A stretch of 12,985 nucleotides of DNA from UBA7332 sp051652645 (GTDB lineage: Bacteria; Bacteroidota; Bacteroidia; Bacteroidales; UBA7332): assembly GCA_051652645.1 (NCBI GenBank), contig JBOFUP010000034.1:1-12985 (forward strand). Direction: 5' to 3'. A program made the position numbers and the translations under genes. This document shows, piece by piece, positions 5,957-12,700 of the stretch. Position 1 is the stretch's first letter; each line of letters starts with the position of its first letter. The notes beneath the pieces are model-generated. The model did no database searches, was not told the DNA's origin, and saw only the letters and a program-made list of their open reading frames with translations.

Positions 5957-6334
5957 ATGAGAAGTTGGATAGAACTAGATGAGATGGAGTTTTTTGCCTA
6001 CCATGGAGTATTCGAACAAGAGGCTCTTGTTGGTAATCGTTTTCGTGTTTGGCTTAAGCTCTATGTAAATATTGATAAGGCTATAGAGACAGATGATATA
6101 GATACAACTGTTAGTTATGCCGATATATATGAAGTTGTTAAGCAACAGCTAGCTATTAGGGCTAATCTATTAGAACATTTAGCAGGAAGAGTTGTTAATC
6201 AACTGTATAAAGAGTTTGGAACAATCCAGGAGATAGAGATAAAATTAGCAAAACTTAATCCTCCAGGGTGTGGGGATATAAAGAGTGCTGCCGTATGCGT
6301 GTTGAGCACAAGAGATGATTTTGCTAGTAAGTAA
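5957..6334 (+). CDS. folB: Dihydroneopterin aldolase
   Basis: A 125-aa enzyme of folate synthesis that splits 7,8-dihydroneopterin into 6-hydroxymethyl-7,8-dihydropterin and glycolaldehyde; the family acts as a cytoplasmic octamer. It shows the family landmarks in order: the opening IELDEMEFFAYHGVFEQE with E22, the tyrosine Y54 in VSYADIYEVV, NLLEHLAGRV with E73, and the catalytic lysine region IKLAKLNPPGCGD with K99 before the Pro-Pro. The length is normal for the family (about 120 aa). No other folate gene is present; it appears to be the first gene of an operon that ends with uvrB. The next gene starts 23 bases after its stop. Confidence 0.93.
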   Translation: MRSWIELDEMEFFAYHGVFEQEALVGNRFRVWLKLYVNIDKAIETDDIDTTVSYADIYEVVKQQLAIRANLLEHLAGRVVNQLYKEFGTIQEIEIKLAKLNPPGCGDIKSAAVCVLSTRDDFASK

Positions 6335-6357
6335 TTAACGAACAACTCCTTTAATTA

Positions 6358-7437
6358 ATGATGAAAAAAATAGCTACTGCTCTAACACTTTTAGTCTCTC
6401 TCTCAGCTTCGGCTCAGACGATTGATCTAATAAAGATGTCTGCTGCTAAGAATAGTGATATGGGTTTGAGTTACTACCTACCTAAAACTGCTATATATGT
6501 GGATGTCGAATTGACAAAGACCACAACAAAGGCTGCTCCATACTCTAAGTATGCTGAGCGTTTCCTTGGTATTACTGATGTTGCAAATCAAGATCAGACT
6601 ATATACTCATTGGATAATGTCTCTCTCTCTTCTTATCCTGAAGTAGATAAGAGTGAGGGTTATATGATGCAGTTCAAGTCTGCTACTGCTCCTTTTATTT
6701 ATCTCACCCCAGACGGGGTTATTTGTTCAGTAAATGAAACACCAAAATCTGAGGAGTTTGCCCAAGCTCAGCCAAAACCAGTATCACAATCTTTGGTGAT
6801 TATCCCTTTTGCTTCGAGCAATAGCAATATTTTGTCCGAGGAGTTTCATCTATCAGGCTCTACAGCTAAGATGGCAGAGATAGTTGCAAAGCAGATTTAT
6901 CGTTTGCGCGAGTCACGACAAGATTTCCTCACGGGTCAAGCCGATAATATGCCAACAGACGGTGAGGCACTTAAATTTCTTCTATCTCAGCTTGAGGAGC
7001 AGGAGAGAGTGCTACTATCTCAGTTTGTGGGTAATCAACAAGTTGAGAAGGTGTATCAACGTATAAAGATTGATCCTTCAGAGATGCTTAACACACAGAT
7101 TGTCTTCAGATTCTCAAAATATTTTGGTGTAGTTGATAAGGATGACTTGAGCGGTGCTCCTATTTATCTTGATATGAATGTAACGGATCAGAAAAGCCTT
7201 GAGCCTGTTGATCCAAAAGAGAAGAAGAAAGAGCAGCCTGCTATATATTATAATATACCTGGTAAAGCAACCATCTCATTGAGACTTGCTGACAAGCCTC
7301 TTGTTTCTGGTGAATTTCTTATGACTCAATTTGGGGTAAAGGGTATGCTGCCTTCTATTCTGTTTGAGAACAAGAAATCAACAACAAGGGTTATCTTTGA
7401 TGCTCAATCAGGGGCAATACGACAACTTCTTCAATAA
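6358..7437 (+). CDS. Secreted DUF4831-like protein
   Basis: A 359-aa exported protein without a known function. Residues 1-20 are a signal peptide (MMKKIATALTLLVSLSASAQ) with cleavage likely after AQ; there is no lipobox cysteine. The following stretch GLSYYLPKTAIYVDVELTKTT and the later PYSKYAERFLGI match my memory of DUF4831, a family found mainly in Bacteroidales. Downstream are a dense mixed alpha/beta segment (EGEALKFLLSQLEEQE-like helix around residues 200-225) and a beta-rich C-terminal part with IYYNIPGKATISLRL. There are two possible starts, ATG at 6358 and the adjacent ATG at 6361. It follows folB by 23 bases and precedes the pspC-type gene by 28, so it is likely in the same operon, although its function is not obviously linked. 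The DUF name is from memory and should be checked by profile. Confidence 0.78.
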   Translation: MMKKIATALTLLVSLSASAQTIDLIKMSAAKNSDMGLSYYLPKTAIYVDVELTKTTTKAAPYSKYAERFLGITDVANQDQTIYSLDNVSLSSYPEVDKSEGYMMQFKSATAPFIYLTPDGVICSVNETPKSEEFAQAQPKPVSQSLVIIPFASSNSNILSEEFHLSGSTAKMAEIVAKQIYRLRESRQDFLTGQADNMPTDGEALKFLLSQLEEQERVLLSQFVGNQQVEKVYQRIKIDPSEMLNTQIVFRFSKYFGVVDKDDLSGAPIYLDMNVTDQKSLEPVDPKEKKKEQPAIYYNIPGKATISLRLADKPLVSGEFLMTQFGVKGMLPSILFENKKSTTRVIFDAQSGAIRQLLQ

Positions 7438-7465
7438 TTACCAATCTTATTAAAAAACAACTATT

Positions 7466-7654
7466 ATGTCTAAGAGACTTTATAGATCAAAAGATCGAAT
7501 GTTTGCAGGCGTGTTGAGTGGTTTAGCTGAGTACATGGATGCTGACCCTACTGTTATTCGCCTTTTGTATGTGTTTCTAACGCTCTTTACAGGTGGCTTT
7601 CCTGGCTTAATTGCCTATGTAATAGCAGTGATGATTGTTCCAGTGAAACCATAA
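7466..7654 (+). CDS. Stand-alone PspC-domain membrane protein
   Basis: A 62-aa protein consisting of one PspC domain. It begins with KRLYRSKDRMFAGVLSGLAEYMDADPTVIR, with the family's hallmark RLYRS..R..AGV.GGLA-like block and the D-P-T-V-I-R turn, and continues as one long hydrophobic segment (about 33-58). In enterobacteria PspC is an inner-membrane member of the phage-shock response, but single-domain forms are common in Bacteroidota and their role is not established; no pspA, pspB or pspF is near. The stop is three bases before the uvrB start, which implies co-transcription and probably coupled translation. Confidence 0.9.
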   Translation: MSKRLYRSKDRMFAGVLSGLAEYMDADPTVIRLLYVFLTLFTGGFPGLIAYVIAVMIVPVKP

Positions 7655-7657
7655 AAA

Positions 7658-9682
7658 ATGGATTTCAAACTCGTATCAGACTATAAGCCCACCGGAGATC
7701 AGCCTGAGGCTATTAATCAGTTAGTAGACGGAATAAATAGTGGTGTAGATTTTCAAACACTACTTGGTGTTACAGGATCCGGGAAGACTTTTACTGTTGC
7801 TAATCTTATTGAGAGAATACAGCGACCAACCTTGGTGCTTAGTCACAATAAGACCCTAGCAGCTCAGCTCTATGGAGAGTTTAAGAAGTTCTTTCCCGAT
7901 AATGCAGTAGAGTACTTCGTCTCTTACTATGATTACTATCAACCGGAAGCTTATCTTCCAACTACAGATACATACATTGAGAAGGACCTAGCTATCAATA
8001 AAGAGATTGAGAAGCTCAGACTATCCACCACTGCATCACTCCTTTCGGGACGTCGTGATGTGTTGGTGGTTTCCTCTGTGTCTTGTCTTTATGGTATTGG
8101 TAATCCTGAGGACTTTCAAGCTACCGCAGTTGAGATAAAGGTAGGGCAGGAGATTGGTCGTAATGTTTTCCTAAGAGCTCTAGTTACGGGGTTATACTCT
8201 CGCAATGATATTGATTTGACTAACGGTCAGTTTCGCGTCAAAGGAGATACGGTTGATATCTATCTTGCTTATGCCGAGCTTATTCTTCGTATTATATTCT
8301 GGGGAGATGAGATTGAGTCCATACAGACTGTAGACCCAATAAGTGGGGTCTCTATCGAAAAGTTCTCAAACTATAGGATCTTCGCCGCAAACATATTTGT
8401 TACCACGCAAGAGAGGATTAATAGCGCTGTTTCACAGATAGATGTAGATCTTGGATTACAGGTTGAAAAGTTCAAGTCTGAGGGTAAGCCCTACGAGGCT
8501 AAGCGTCTCTATGAAAGGGTTAGCTACGATCTAGAGATGATCCGTGAGGTTGGATACTGTTCGGGGATAGAAAACTACTCTAGATATTTTGATGGTCGTG
8601 CGCCTGGTACTCGTCCTTTCTGTCTGTTGGACTACTTCCCAAAAGATTTTCTTACTGTCATTGATGAGAGTCACGTGACCATACCTCAGATTAGAGCTAT
8701 GTATGGTGGGGATGCTTCAAGAAAGAGTAATCTAGTTGAATATGGATTTAGACTTACTTCAGCCATAGACAATAGACCTCTAAAATTTGAAGAGTTTGAG
8801 TCATTAACTCCTAGTGTGCTATATGTAAGTGCTACTCCAGCTGATTATGAGCTAATAAAATCAGAAGGGGTTGTTGTTGAGCAGGTTATTCGCCCAACAG
8901 GGCTTCTTGATCCTATTATTGAGGTTCGCCCTAGTTTGAATCAGATAGATGATCTGATGGAGGAGATAAGAGTGACAGTAGAGAGGGGTGAGCGTATCTT
9001 GGTTACTACTCTCACCAAAAGGATGGCTGAAGAGTTGAATCAATACTTGAATAGATTTGATTTTAAGTGTAACTATATCCACTCCGACGTAGATACTCTA
9101 GATAGGATAAGGATTATGGAGGAGCTACGTAATGGTACTTACGATGTGCTTATTGGTGTAAACCTTCTTCGTGAGGGGCTTGACTTACCAGAGGTCTCTC
9201 TTGTGGCAATAATTGATGCAGACAAAGAGGGATTCCTTAGGTCGCATCGTTCACTTACTCAGACAGCCGGCCGTGCTGCTCGTAACCTAAACGGTAGGGT
9301 TATCATGTATGCAGATAAAATAACCGATAGTATGCAGAAGACCATAGATGAGACTCTTCGTCGTCGTGAGAAGCAGCTTGCCTATAATGAGGCGAATGGG
9401 ATAACTCCTCAAGCTATTAATAAATCTCATGGATCAATATTCGGATCTCAATCCAAGGATTCTCCTATATCAAATGCCTATATTGAGAATGAAGACATTT
9501 CTCTTGTAGCAGATCCTGTGGTTAGTTATATGTCCATACCTGATCTTGAGAAATCTGTTGAGGCTACTCGACGTAAGATGTTGGATGCATCTAAAAAATT
9601 GGAATTTATCGAGGCGGCTCAATATCGCAATGAGTTGATAAGGCTAGAGGAGCTTCTTAATTCGAAAAAAAAACAACTCTAA
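7658..9682 (+). CDS. uvrB: Excinuclease ABC subunit B
   Basis: A complete 674-aa UvrB, the damage-verifying helicase-like subunit of nucleotide excision repair that works with UvrA and UvrC on DNA. Walker A is GVTGSGKT at 37-44. The beta-hairpin that probes the strand includes YYDYYQPEAY at 90-99. Walker B is DESH at 336-339. The later helicase motifs include LVTTLTKRMAEEL (448-460), LLREGLDLPEV (503-513) and QTAGRAARN (535-543). The C-terminal UVR domain that contacts UvrC spans about 629-664 (VEATRRKMLDASKKLEF). The length is normal (about 670 aa). It is the last gene of the folB operon, three bases after the pspC-type gene. The 3' end has a run of nine A bases (9665-9673) coding for three Lys; a slip there would alter only the last few residues. 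No SOS box is recognisable. Confidence 0.97.
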   Translation: MDFKLVSDYKPTGDQPEAINQLVDGINSGVDFQTLLGVTGSGKTFTVANLIERIQRPTLVLSHNKTLAAQLYGEFKKFFPDNAVEYFVSYYDYYQPEAYLPTTDTYIEKDLAINKEIEKLRLSTTASLLSGRRDVLVVSSVSCLYGIGNPEDFQATAVEIKVGQEIGRNVFLRALVTGLYSRNDIDLTNGQFRVKGDTVDIYLAYAELILRIIFWGDEIESIQTVDPISGVSIEKFSNYRIFAANIFVTTQERINSAVSQIDVDLGLQVEKFKSEGKPYEAKRLYERVSYDLEMIREVGYCSGIENYSRYFDGRAPGTRPFCLLDYFPKDFLTVIDESHVTIPQIRAMYGGDASRKSNLVEYGFRLTSAIDNRPLKFEEFESLTPSVLYVSATPADYELIKSEGVVVEQVIRPTGLLDPIIEVRPSLNQIDDLMEEIRVTVERGERILVTTLTKRMAEELNQYLNRFDFKCNYIHSDVDTLDRIRIMEELRNGTYDVLIGVNLLREGLDLPEVSLVAIIDADKEGFLRSHRSLTQTAGRAARNLNGRVIMYADKITDSMQKTIDETLRRREKQLAYNEANGITPQAINKSHGSIFGSQSKDSPISNAYIENEDISLVADPVVSYMSIPDLEKSVEATRRKMLDASKKLEFIEAAQYRNELIRLEELLNSKKKQL

Positions 9683-9685
9683 CTG

Positions 9686-9706
9686 ATCTCCTCATTTAAA
9701 GGGGAT
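9686..9706 (+). terminator. Weak hairpin after uvrB
   Basis: ATCTCCT (9686-9692) can pair with AGGGGAT (9700-9706), including one G-U pair, in the first bases after the uvrB stop. A T-rich but interrupted stretch follows (TTACTTTATTATA). It could end the folB operon, but it lacks a clean T run. Confidence 0.35.
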
Positions 9707-9762
9707 TACTTTATTATATACCCTTTATCTAGATGGTCGGTTGTAAAAAAGCAAGCGTAAAG

Positions 9763-9793
9763 TTTGCATATAACAAAATAAGTCGTACCTTTG
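9763..9793 (+). promoter_or_regulatory. Promoter of the first tRNA-Ser unit
   Basis: TTTG (9763-9766) and TACCTTTG (9786-9793) are separated by exactly 19 bases, an ideal Bacteroidota sigma-ABfr promoter. Transcription should begin near 9799, leaving about 40 bases of 5' leader to be removed before the mature tRNA at 9840. Confidence 0.82.
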
Positions 9794-9839
9794 TAATGCA
9801 TTTGAGGGGAATAACTCACAGATGCGACAGTAATCGACT

Positions 9840-9924
9840 GGAGAGATGGCAGAGTGGTCGAATGCGGCGGTCTTGAAAACCGTTGTACTGCAAGGTACCG
9901 GGGGTTCGAATCCCTCTCTCTCCG
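9840..9924 (+). tRNA. tRNA-Ser (anticodon TGA), copy 1
   Basis: An 85-base type II tRNA. The acceptor arms are GGAGAGA (9840-9846) and TCTCTCC (9917-9923), with discriminator G9924. The anticodon loop CTTGAAA (9872-9878) sits on the stem GCGGT/ACCGT and carries anticodon TGA (9874-9876), which reads UCN serine codons ending in A. A long variable arm with GTAC/GTAC pairing and the T loop TTCGAAT are present. The 3' CCA is not encoded (the genome reads GCAA), so it must be added by nucleotidyltransferase. It has its own promoter and terminator. Confidence 0.96.
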
Positions 9925-9925
9925 C

Positions 9926-9965
9926 AAAGAGCGTTGAAAACGAAAGTTTTCAACGCTCTTTTTTT
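9926..9965 (+). terminator. Intrinsic terminator of tRNA-Ser copy 1
   Basis: A perfect 16-base-pair stem (9926-9941 with 9946-9961) closed by a GAAA tetraloop (9942-9945), with a run of seven T (9959-9965) at its end. It begins two bases after the mature tRNA end, so the tRNA is a single-gene transcript. Confidence 0.93.
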
Positions 9966-10143
9966 GTTTAGCTGGTGCTATTACTTAGCAATCTCAAGGG
10001 ATTTCGTATCAAGTCCAAAACTTGTGTAAATGTTAAATGTTTGGTTGGACTATGCATATATTTTACATAATCTAAAAAGGAATAACCTCACCTCCCTAAC
10101 ACCCACTAAAGTCACTACTAAAAGCTTTGTCAGTATTTCGATA

Positions 10144-11367
10144 TTAGTTAAGCCTATCTTCAATTATCTTTATTGCCGCATTGAGTCCACTCTCGCGTTT
10201 TAGCAATTGCGAAAACCTCTTCGAGTTTTTATAATACTCTTGATTGTTTATAAGGTCAGAGAGGCTAAGTTCTAGTTTAGAGCTATCTATTCTCTTGTAT
10301 GGGATTGGTTTAGGCGATACACCCTTTGAGTGAGCCAGCTTACCCCAAAACATTTGATCTCCGACAGGGTACATTATAGGCAAGACAAGCATTGGAATAC
10401 CAGCAATTAAGCATGCTGCTGTCGTTCCAATCCCACCATGATGTATGACTGCTTTAGCTCTTGGGAAAAGGGTGTCATAAGGAATGTTTTTTATATTAAG
10501 TAGATCAGATGATTCATAAGCAATATCTACCTTACTCCACCCAGACACAACAATAACTCTTTGTCCCATTTTTAGTAATTTATCTATTATCAACTCTAAC
10601 TTAGACTCCATTTTCTTATCAGTCATACTTCCAAAAGTTACAATAATGGGAGGAGTGGGGTGATTAAGAAACTCTAAAACATCTCCAGGTAATGGATCCT
10701 CGGAAATGCTATTCCAGAATCCAGTGAAGTGACTAGAGGTTGGATAATCAGCAGGTTTTTTTAGTATTTGCTCCGAGATTGGATATAAGAAAGGTAACTC
10801 TACGTACTTGTTGTTTTTGCTTATTGAATTTCTCTTTAAAAAGCAATTTATGGGTTTACTCATCATGATTGAGCCTAACTTAAGTACAAAATAGGAGAGA
10901 CTAGGTATAAAGCTAAATAATTTGAATCCGCTTAATGCTGGGGATGCAAATTCATGAGTACGCTCGACGGCTGGTATGGGCATTGACCTAATCATCTTAT
11001 TGGGGAATTGATGAGCAAAACAATCACAAAGCGTTTTGGGGTGATAAATCACTATATCATTAAGTCGTGTTAATGATAGATAGAGCTCTAAAGAGCTTTC
11101 AATGTAGGGGTATATGAAACTTTTGAGTAGCTTGAATATGGTGAATGGATTGCCCTTAAGAAGTTCTTTTCCATCGTTCGAGTTTAATAGTTCTTGAACG
11201 TCTATCTCAATAGGTGAAAATTTTAATCCCGATTGATTGATTAACTGATCAAAGTTGCGTGGAGCAGATATAGTTACGATATGGCCTCTTTGGACTAGGG
11301 CTTTCCCTAATACTATGAAAGGTTCGATATCTCCTCTTGTTCCTTGTGTTAGAAATGCTATATTCAT
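10144..11367 (-). CDS. GT1-type glycosyltransferase (UDP-glycosyltransferase/MGT-like)
   Basis: A 407-aa GT-B enzyme that would move a sugar from a nucleotide donor to a lipid, sterol-like or other hydrophobic acceptor. The N-terminal acceptor domain starts MNIAFLTQGTRGDIEPFIVLGK, the GTRGD form seen in UGT80-like and macrolide-type transferases. The C-terminal donor domain has PPIIVTFGSMTD (about 240-251), IHHGGIGTTAACLIAGIP (about 308-325) and PVGDQMFWG (334-342), which corresponds to the nucleotide-sugar-binding signature. Upstream in-frame codons exist, but the only one extending the frame is a TTG at 11406 in an unlikely context, so the ATG at 11367 is used. No signal peptide or membrane helix is seen. 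No biosynthetic partners adjoin it; the only companion between the tRNA copies is tag. Acceptor and donor cannot be predicted. Confidence 0.88.
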   Translation of the reverse strand: MNIAFLTQGTRGDIEPFIVLGKALVQRGHIVTISAPRNFDQLINQSGLKFSPIEIDVQELLNSNDGKELLKGNPFTIFKLLKSFIYPYIESSLELYLSLTRLNDIVIYHPKTLCDCFAHQFPNKMIRSMPIPAVERTHEFASPALSGFKLFSFIPSLSYFVLKLGSIMMSKPINCFLKRNSISKNNKYVELPFLYPISEQILKKPADYPTSSHFTGFWNSISEDPLPGDVLEFLNHPTPPIIVTFGSMTDKKMESKLELIIDKLLKMGQRVIVVSGWSKVDIAYESSDLLNIKNIPYDTLFPRAKAVIHHGGIGTTAACLIAGIPMLVLPIMYPVGDQMFWGKLAHSKGVSPKPIPYKRIDSSKLELSLSDLINNQEYYKNSKRFSQLLKRESGLNAAIKIIEDRLN

Positions 11368-11794
11368 CTTATTTGTGGTTGCCCGATCTAATGTTGTGTT
11401 ATTCAAAGATCAATCATTCTATCTTATTAAGAATTAACTACTAAGGTATAAGAGTTAATCAGGAGGGTGTATTTAATGAATTACTCTTAAATATGCGGCA
11501 AGATAATCTCACAGAGTCTTTGTTTTGATGATTTTTATCTACTTCCCCTCTTATTTAGGTTAAAACTATATGCTATTTAATGGATTTGGGCTGTTTTGAA
11601 TCTAAAAACAACTGTTGAAGATAGATTTGGTGTGAAAAATAGGCTCTTCTATTGTTAATTATACATGACATGTGGATGGAATGAGAAATATTTTAGTCAC
11701 TGAGTTGCTAACTAACATTATACAAATCAACTTTACATTATGGTGATATGCTGAACACAGATTGCCATAATGTTGTACCCAATAACATATCTAT
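11368..11794. other. Gene-free stretch between tag and the glycosyltransferase gene
   Basis: About 430 AT-rich bases with no convincing reading frame on either strand. The part nearest 11367 should hold the promoter of the glycosyltransferase gene: on the minus strand GATCTTTG (11411-11404) and TACCTTAG further upstream each differ from TAnnTTTG by one base, but neither is convincing. An inverted repeat lies at 11735-11773. I see no repeat array or transposase remnant in the rest. Confidence 0.6.
11735..11773. repeat. 9-base inverted repeat downstream of tag
   Basis: ACATTATGG (11735-11743) and CCATAATGT (11765-11773) are perfect complements separated by 21 bases. They lie 22-60 bases past the tag stop on the minus strand. 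No T run follows on either strand, so this is a stabilising 3' hairpin or a protein-binding dyad rather than a standard terminator. Confidence 0.55.
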
Positions 11795-12367
11795 CTATTT
11801 ACCCTTGCATCTACATCCCACTAGATGGTCATTGATAAAGCCAGAGGCTTGAAGGTGGGCATAACATATTGTGGAGCCAAAGAATTTGAATCCTCGCCTC
11901 TTCATATCCTTACTCATAGCATCAGACACGGTGGATGTTACCTGTATCTCACTGAGCGTACGAGGGTGATTGATTATCGGGGATCTATTGGGGAAGAAGG
12001 AGAGGGTGTATTCATAAAAGCTTCCAAACTCCTTTTGTATTGCCATGAATAGTTGTGCGTTCGTGATTGTGGACTTAATCTTTAGCCTATTTTTGACTAT
12101 CCCATCAAATAGCATTAGTCGTTCTACATCCTCTTGAGTTAGCTTAGAGACCTTCTCTACATCGAAATCACAGAATGCTGCTCTATAACCTTCTCGCTTT
12201 CTTAAAATGGTTATCCAGCTAAGTCCTGCTTGTGCAGTCTCTAACAGTAGATATTCGAATAGTCTCTTCTCGTCTTTGATCAATTTACCCCACTCATTGT
12301 CGTGATAACTAACATAAAGTGGGTCTATTCCGCACCAACCACAACGCCCATCAATAATATCTTCCAT
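11795..12367 (-). CDS. tag: DNA-3-methyladenine glycosylase I
   Basis: A 190-aa base-excision-repair enzyme that removes 3-methyladenine from alkylated DNA. The structural zinc ligands of E. coli Tag (C4, H17, H175, C179) have exact counterparts here: C9, H22 (spacing 13) and H181, C185 (spacing 4). The catalytic-pocket Glu corresponds to E43 in LLLETAQAGLSWITIL, the most conserved block of the family. The start DGRCGWCGIDPLYVSYHDNEWG is also diagnostic. The length is normal (about 185-190 aa). It is transcribed leftwards; the 195 bases between its ATG and the second tRNA-Ser hold no clear TAnnTTTG box for it. It shares orientation with the glycosyltransferase gene 430 bases downstream, but the gap makes an operon doubtful. 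Confidence 0.96.
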   Translation of the reverse strand: MEDIIDGRCGWCGIDPLYVSYHDNEWGKLIKDEKRLFEYLLLETAQAGLSWITILRKREGYRAAFCDFDVEKVSKLTQEDVERLMLFDGIVKNRLKIKSTITNAQLFMAIQKEFGSFYEYTLSFFPNRSPIINHPRTLSEIQVTSTVSDAMSKDMKRRGFKFFGSTICYAHLQASGFINDHLVGCRCKGK

Positions 12368-12484
12368 ATTTTTACTTTTTTGATTTTATTGCCTAACCAA
12401 TTTATATTTAAGTCATTATTTGACTATATTCTTTGATCGTGGCTAAAAGTAGATTTTTTCTTTTACATAAAAGTGAGATTTGTT

Positions 12485-12514
12485 ATTGAAGTTCCAAGAA
12501 AAGTTGTATCTTTG
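12485..12514 (+). promoter_or_regulatory. Promoter of the second tRNA-Ser unit
   Basis: TATCTTTG (12507-12514) fits TAnnTTTG; ATTG (12485-12488) lies 18 bases upstream as a plausible -33 element. The sequence around it (GTATCTTTGTAAAACAATTGAGGGAA) is related to that before the first tRNA but diverged at many positions. Confidence 0.7.
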
Positions 12515-12563
12515 TAAAACAATTGAGGGAAACAATATCTCATGATTGTAAGACCAATTTACT

Positions 12564-12648
12564 GGAGAGATGGCAGAGTGGTCGAATGCGGCGGTCTTGA
12601 AAACCGTTGTACTGCAAGGTACCGGGGGTTCGAATCCCTCTCTCTCCG
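12564..12648 (+). tRNA. tRNA-Ser (anticodon TGA), copy 2
   Basis: Identical over all 85 bases to the tRNA at 9840-9924, with anticodon TGA at 12598-12600, the same long variable arm and no encoded CCA. The offset between the copies is 2724 bases. It too has its own promoter and terminator, so both copies should be functional. Confidence 0.96.
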
Positions 12649-12649
12649 C

Positions 12650-12689
12650 AAAGAGCGTTGAAAATGAAAGTTTTCAACGCTCTTTTTTT
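12650..12689 (+). terminator. Intrinsic terminator of tRNA-Ser copy 2
   Basis: The same hairpin as after copy 1 (stem 12650-12665 with 12670-12685, seven T at 12683-12689). The only difference is T12665 in place of C, which turns the loop-closing C-G pair into a T-G (U-G in RNA) wobble and leaves the stem intact. Confidence 0.93.
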
Positions 12690-12700
12690 GTTTAGCTGGT

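Larger units (their letters stand above)
9837..9976 (+). repeat. Duplicated tRNA-Ser/terminator unit, left copy
   Basis: These 140 bases match 12561-12700 in direct orientation with one mismatch (C9941 versus T12665). High identity starts three bases before the mature tRNA and ends just after the terminator. The promoter and leader upstream, and about 25 bases downstream, are similar but clearly diverged. Confidence 0.9.
12561..12700 (+). repeat. Duplicated tRNA-Ser/terminator unit, right copy
   Basis: Direct repeat of 9837-9976 with one mismatch in 140 bases. The two copies bracket the glycosyltransferase and tag genes and about 2.6 kb of sequence. Confidence 0.9.

Noticed and set aside
9706..9927. 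Minus-strand 73-codon frame beginning RRERDSNPRYLAVQRFSR
   Set aside because: The N-terminal part is the antisense of the tRNA-Ser, a well-known false protein that appears in many annotations.
11368..11406. TTG-initiated extension of the glycosyltransferase by 13 residues
   Set aside because: The GT-B fold starts at the ATG at 11367 (MNIAFLTQG), and the TTG falls in a candidate -7 box (GATCTTTG).
11825..12052. Plus-strand 75-codon frame opposite tag
   Set aside because: It lies wholly within tag on the opposite strand and has no recognisable features.
9840..12700. Genomic island inserted at tRNA-Ser by an integrase
   Set aside because: There is no integrase, relaxase or transposase, and the repeat covers the entire tRNA and terminator rather than a short attachment core; kept only as a duplication that might vary between strains.
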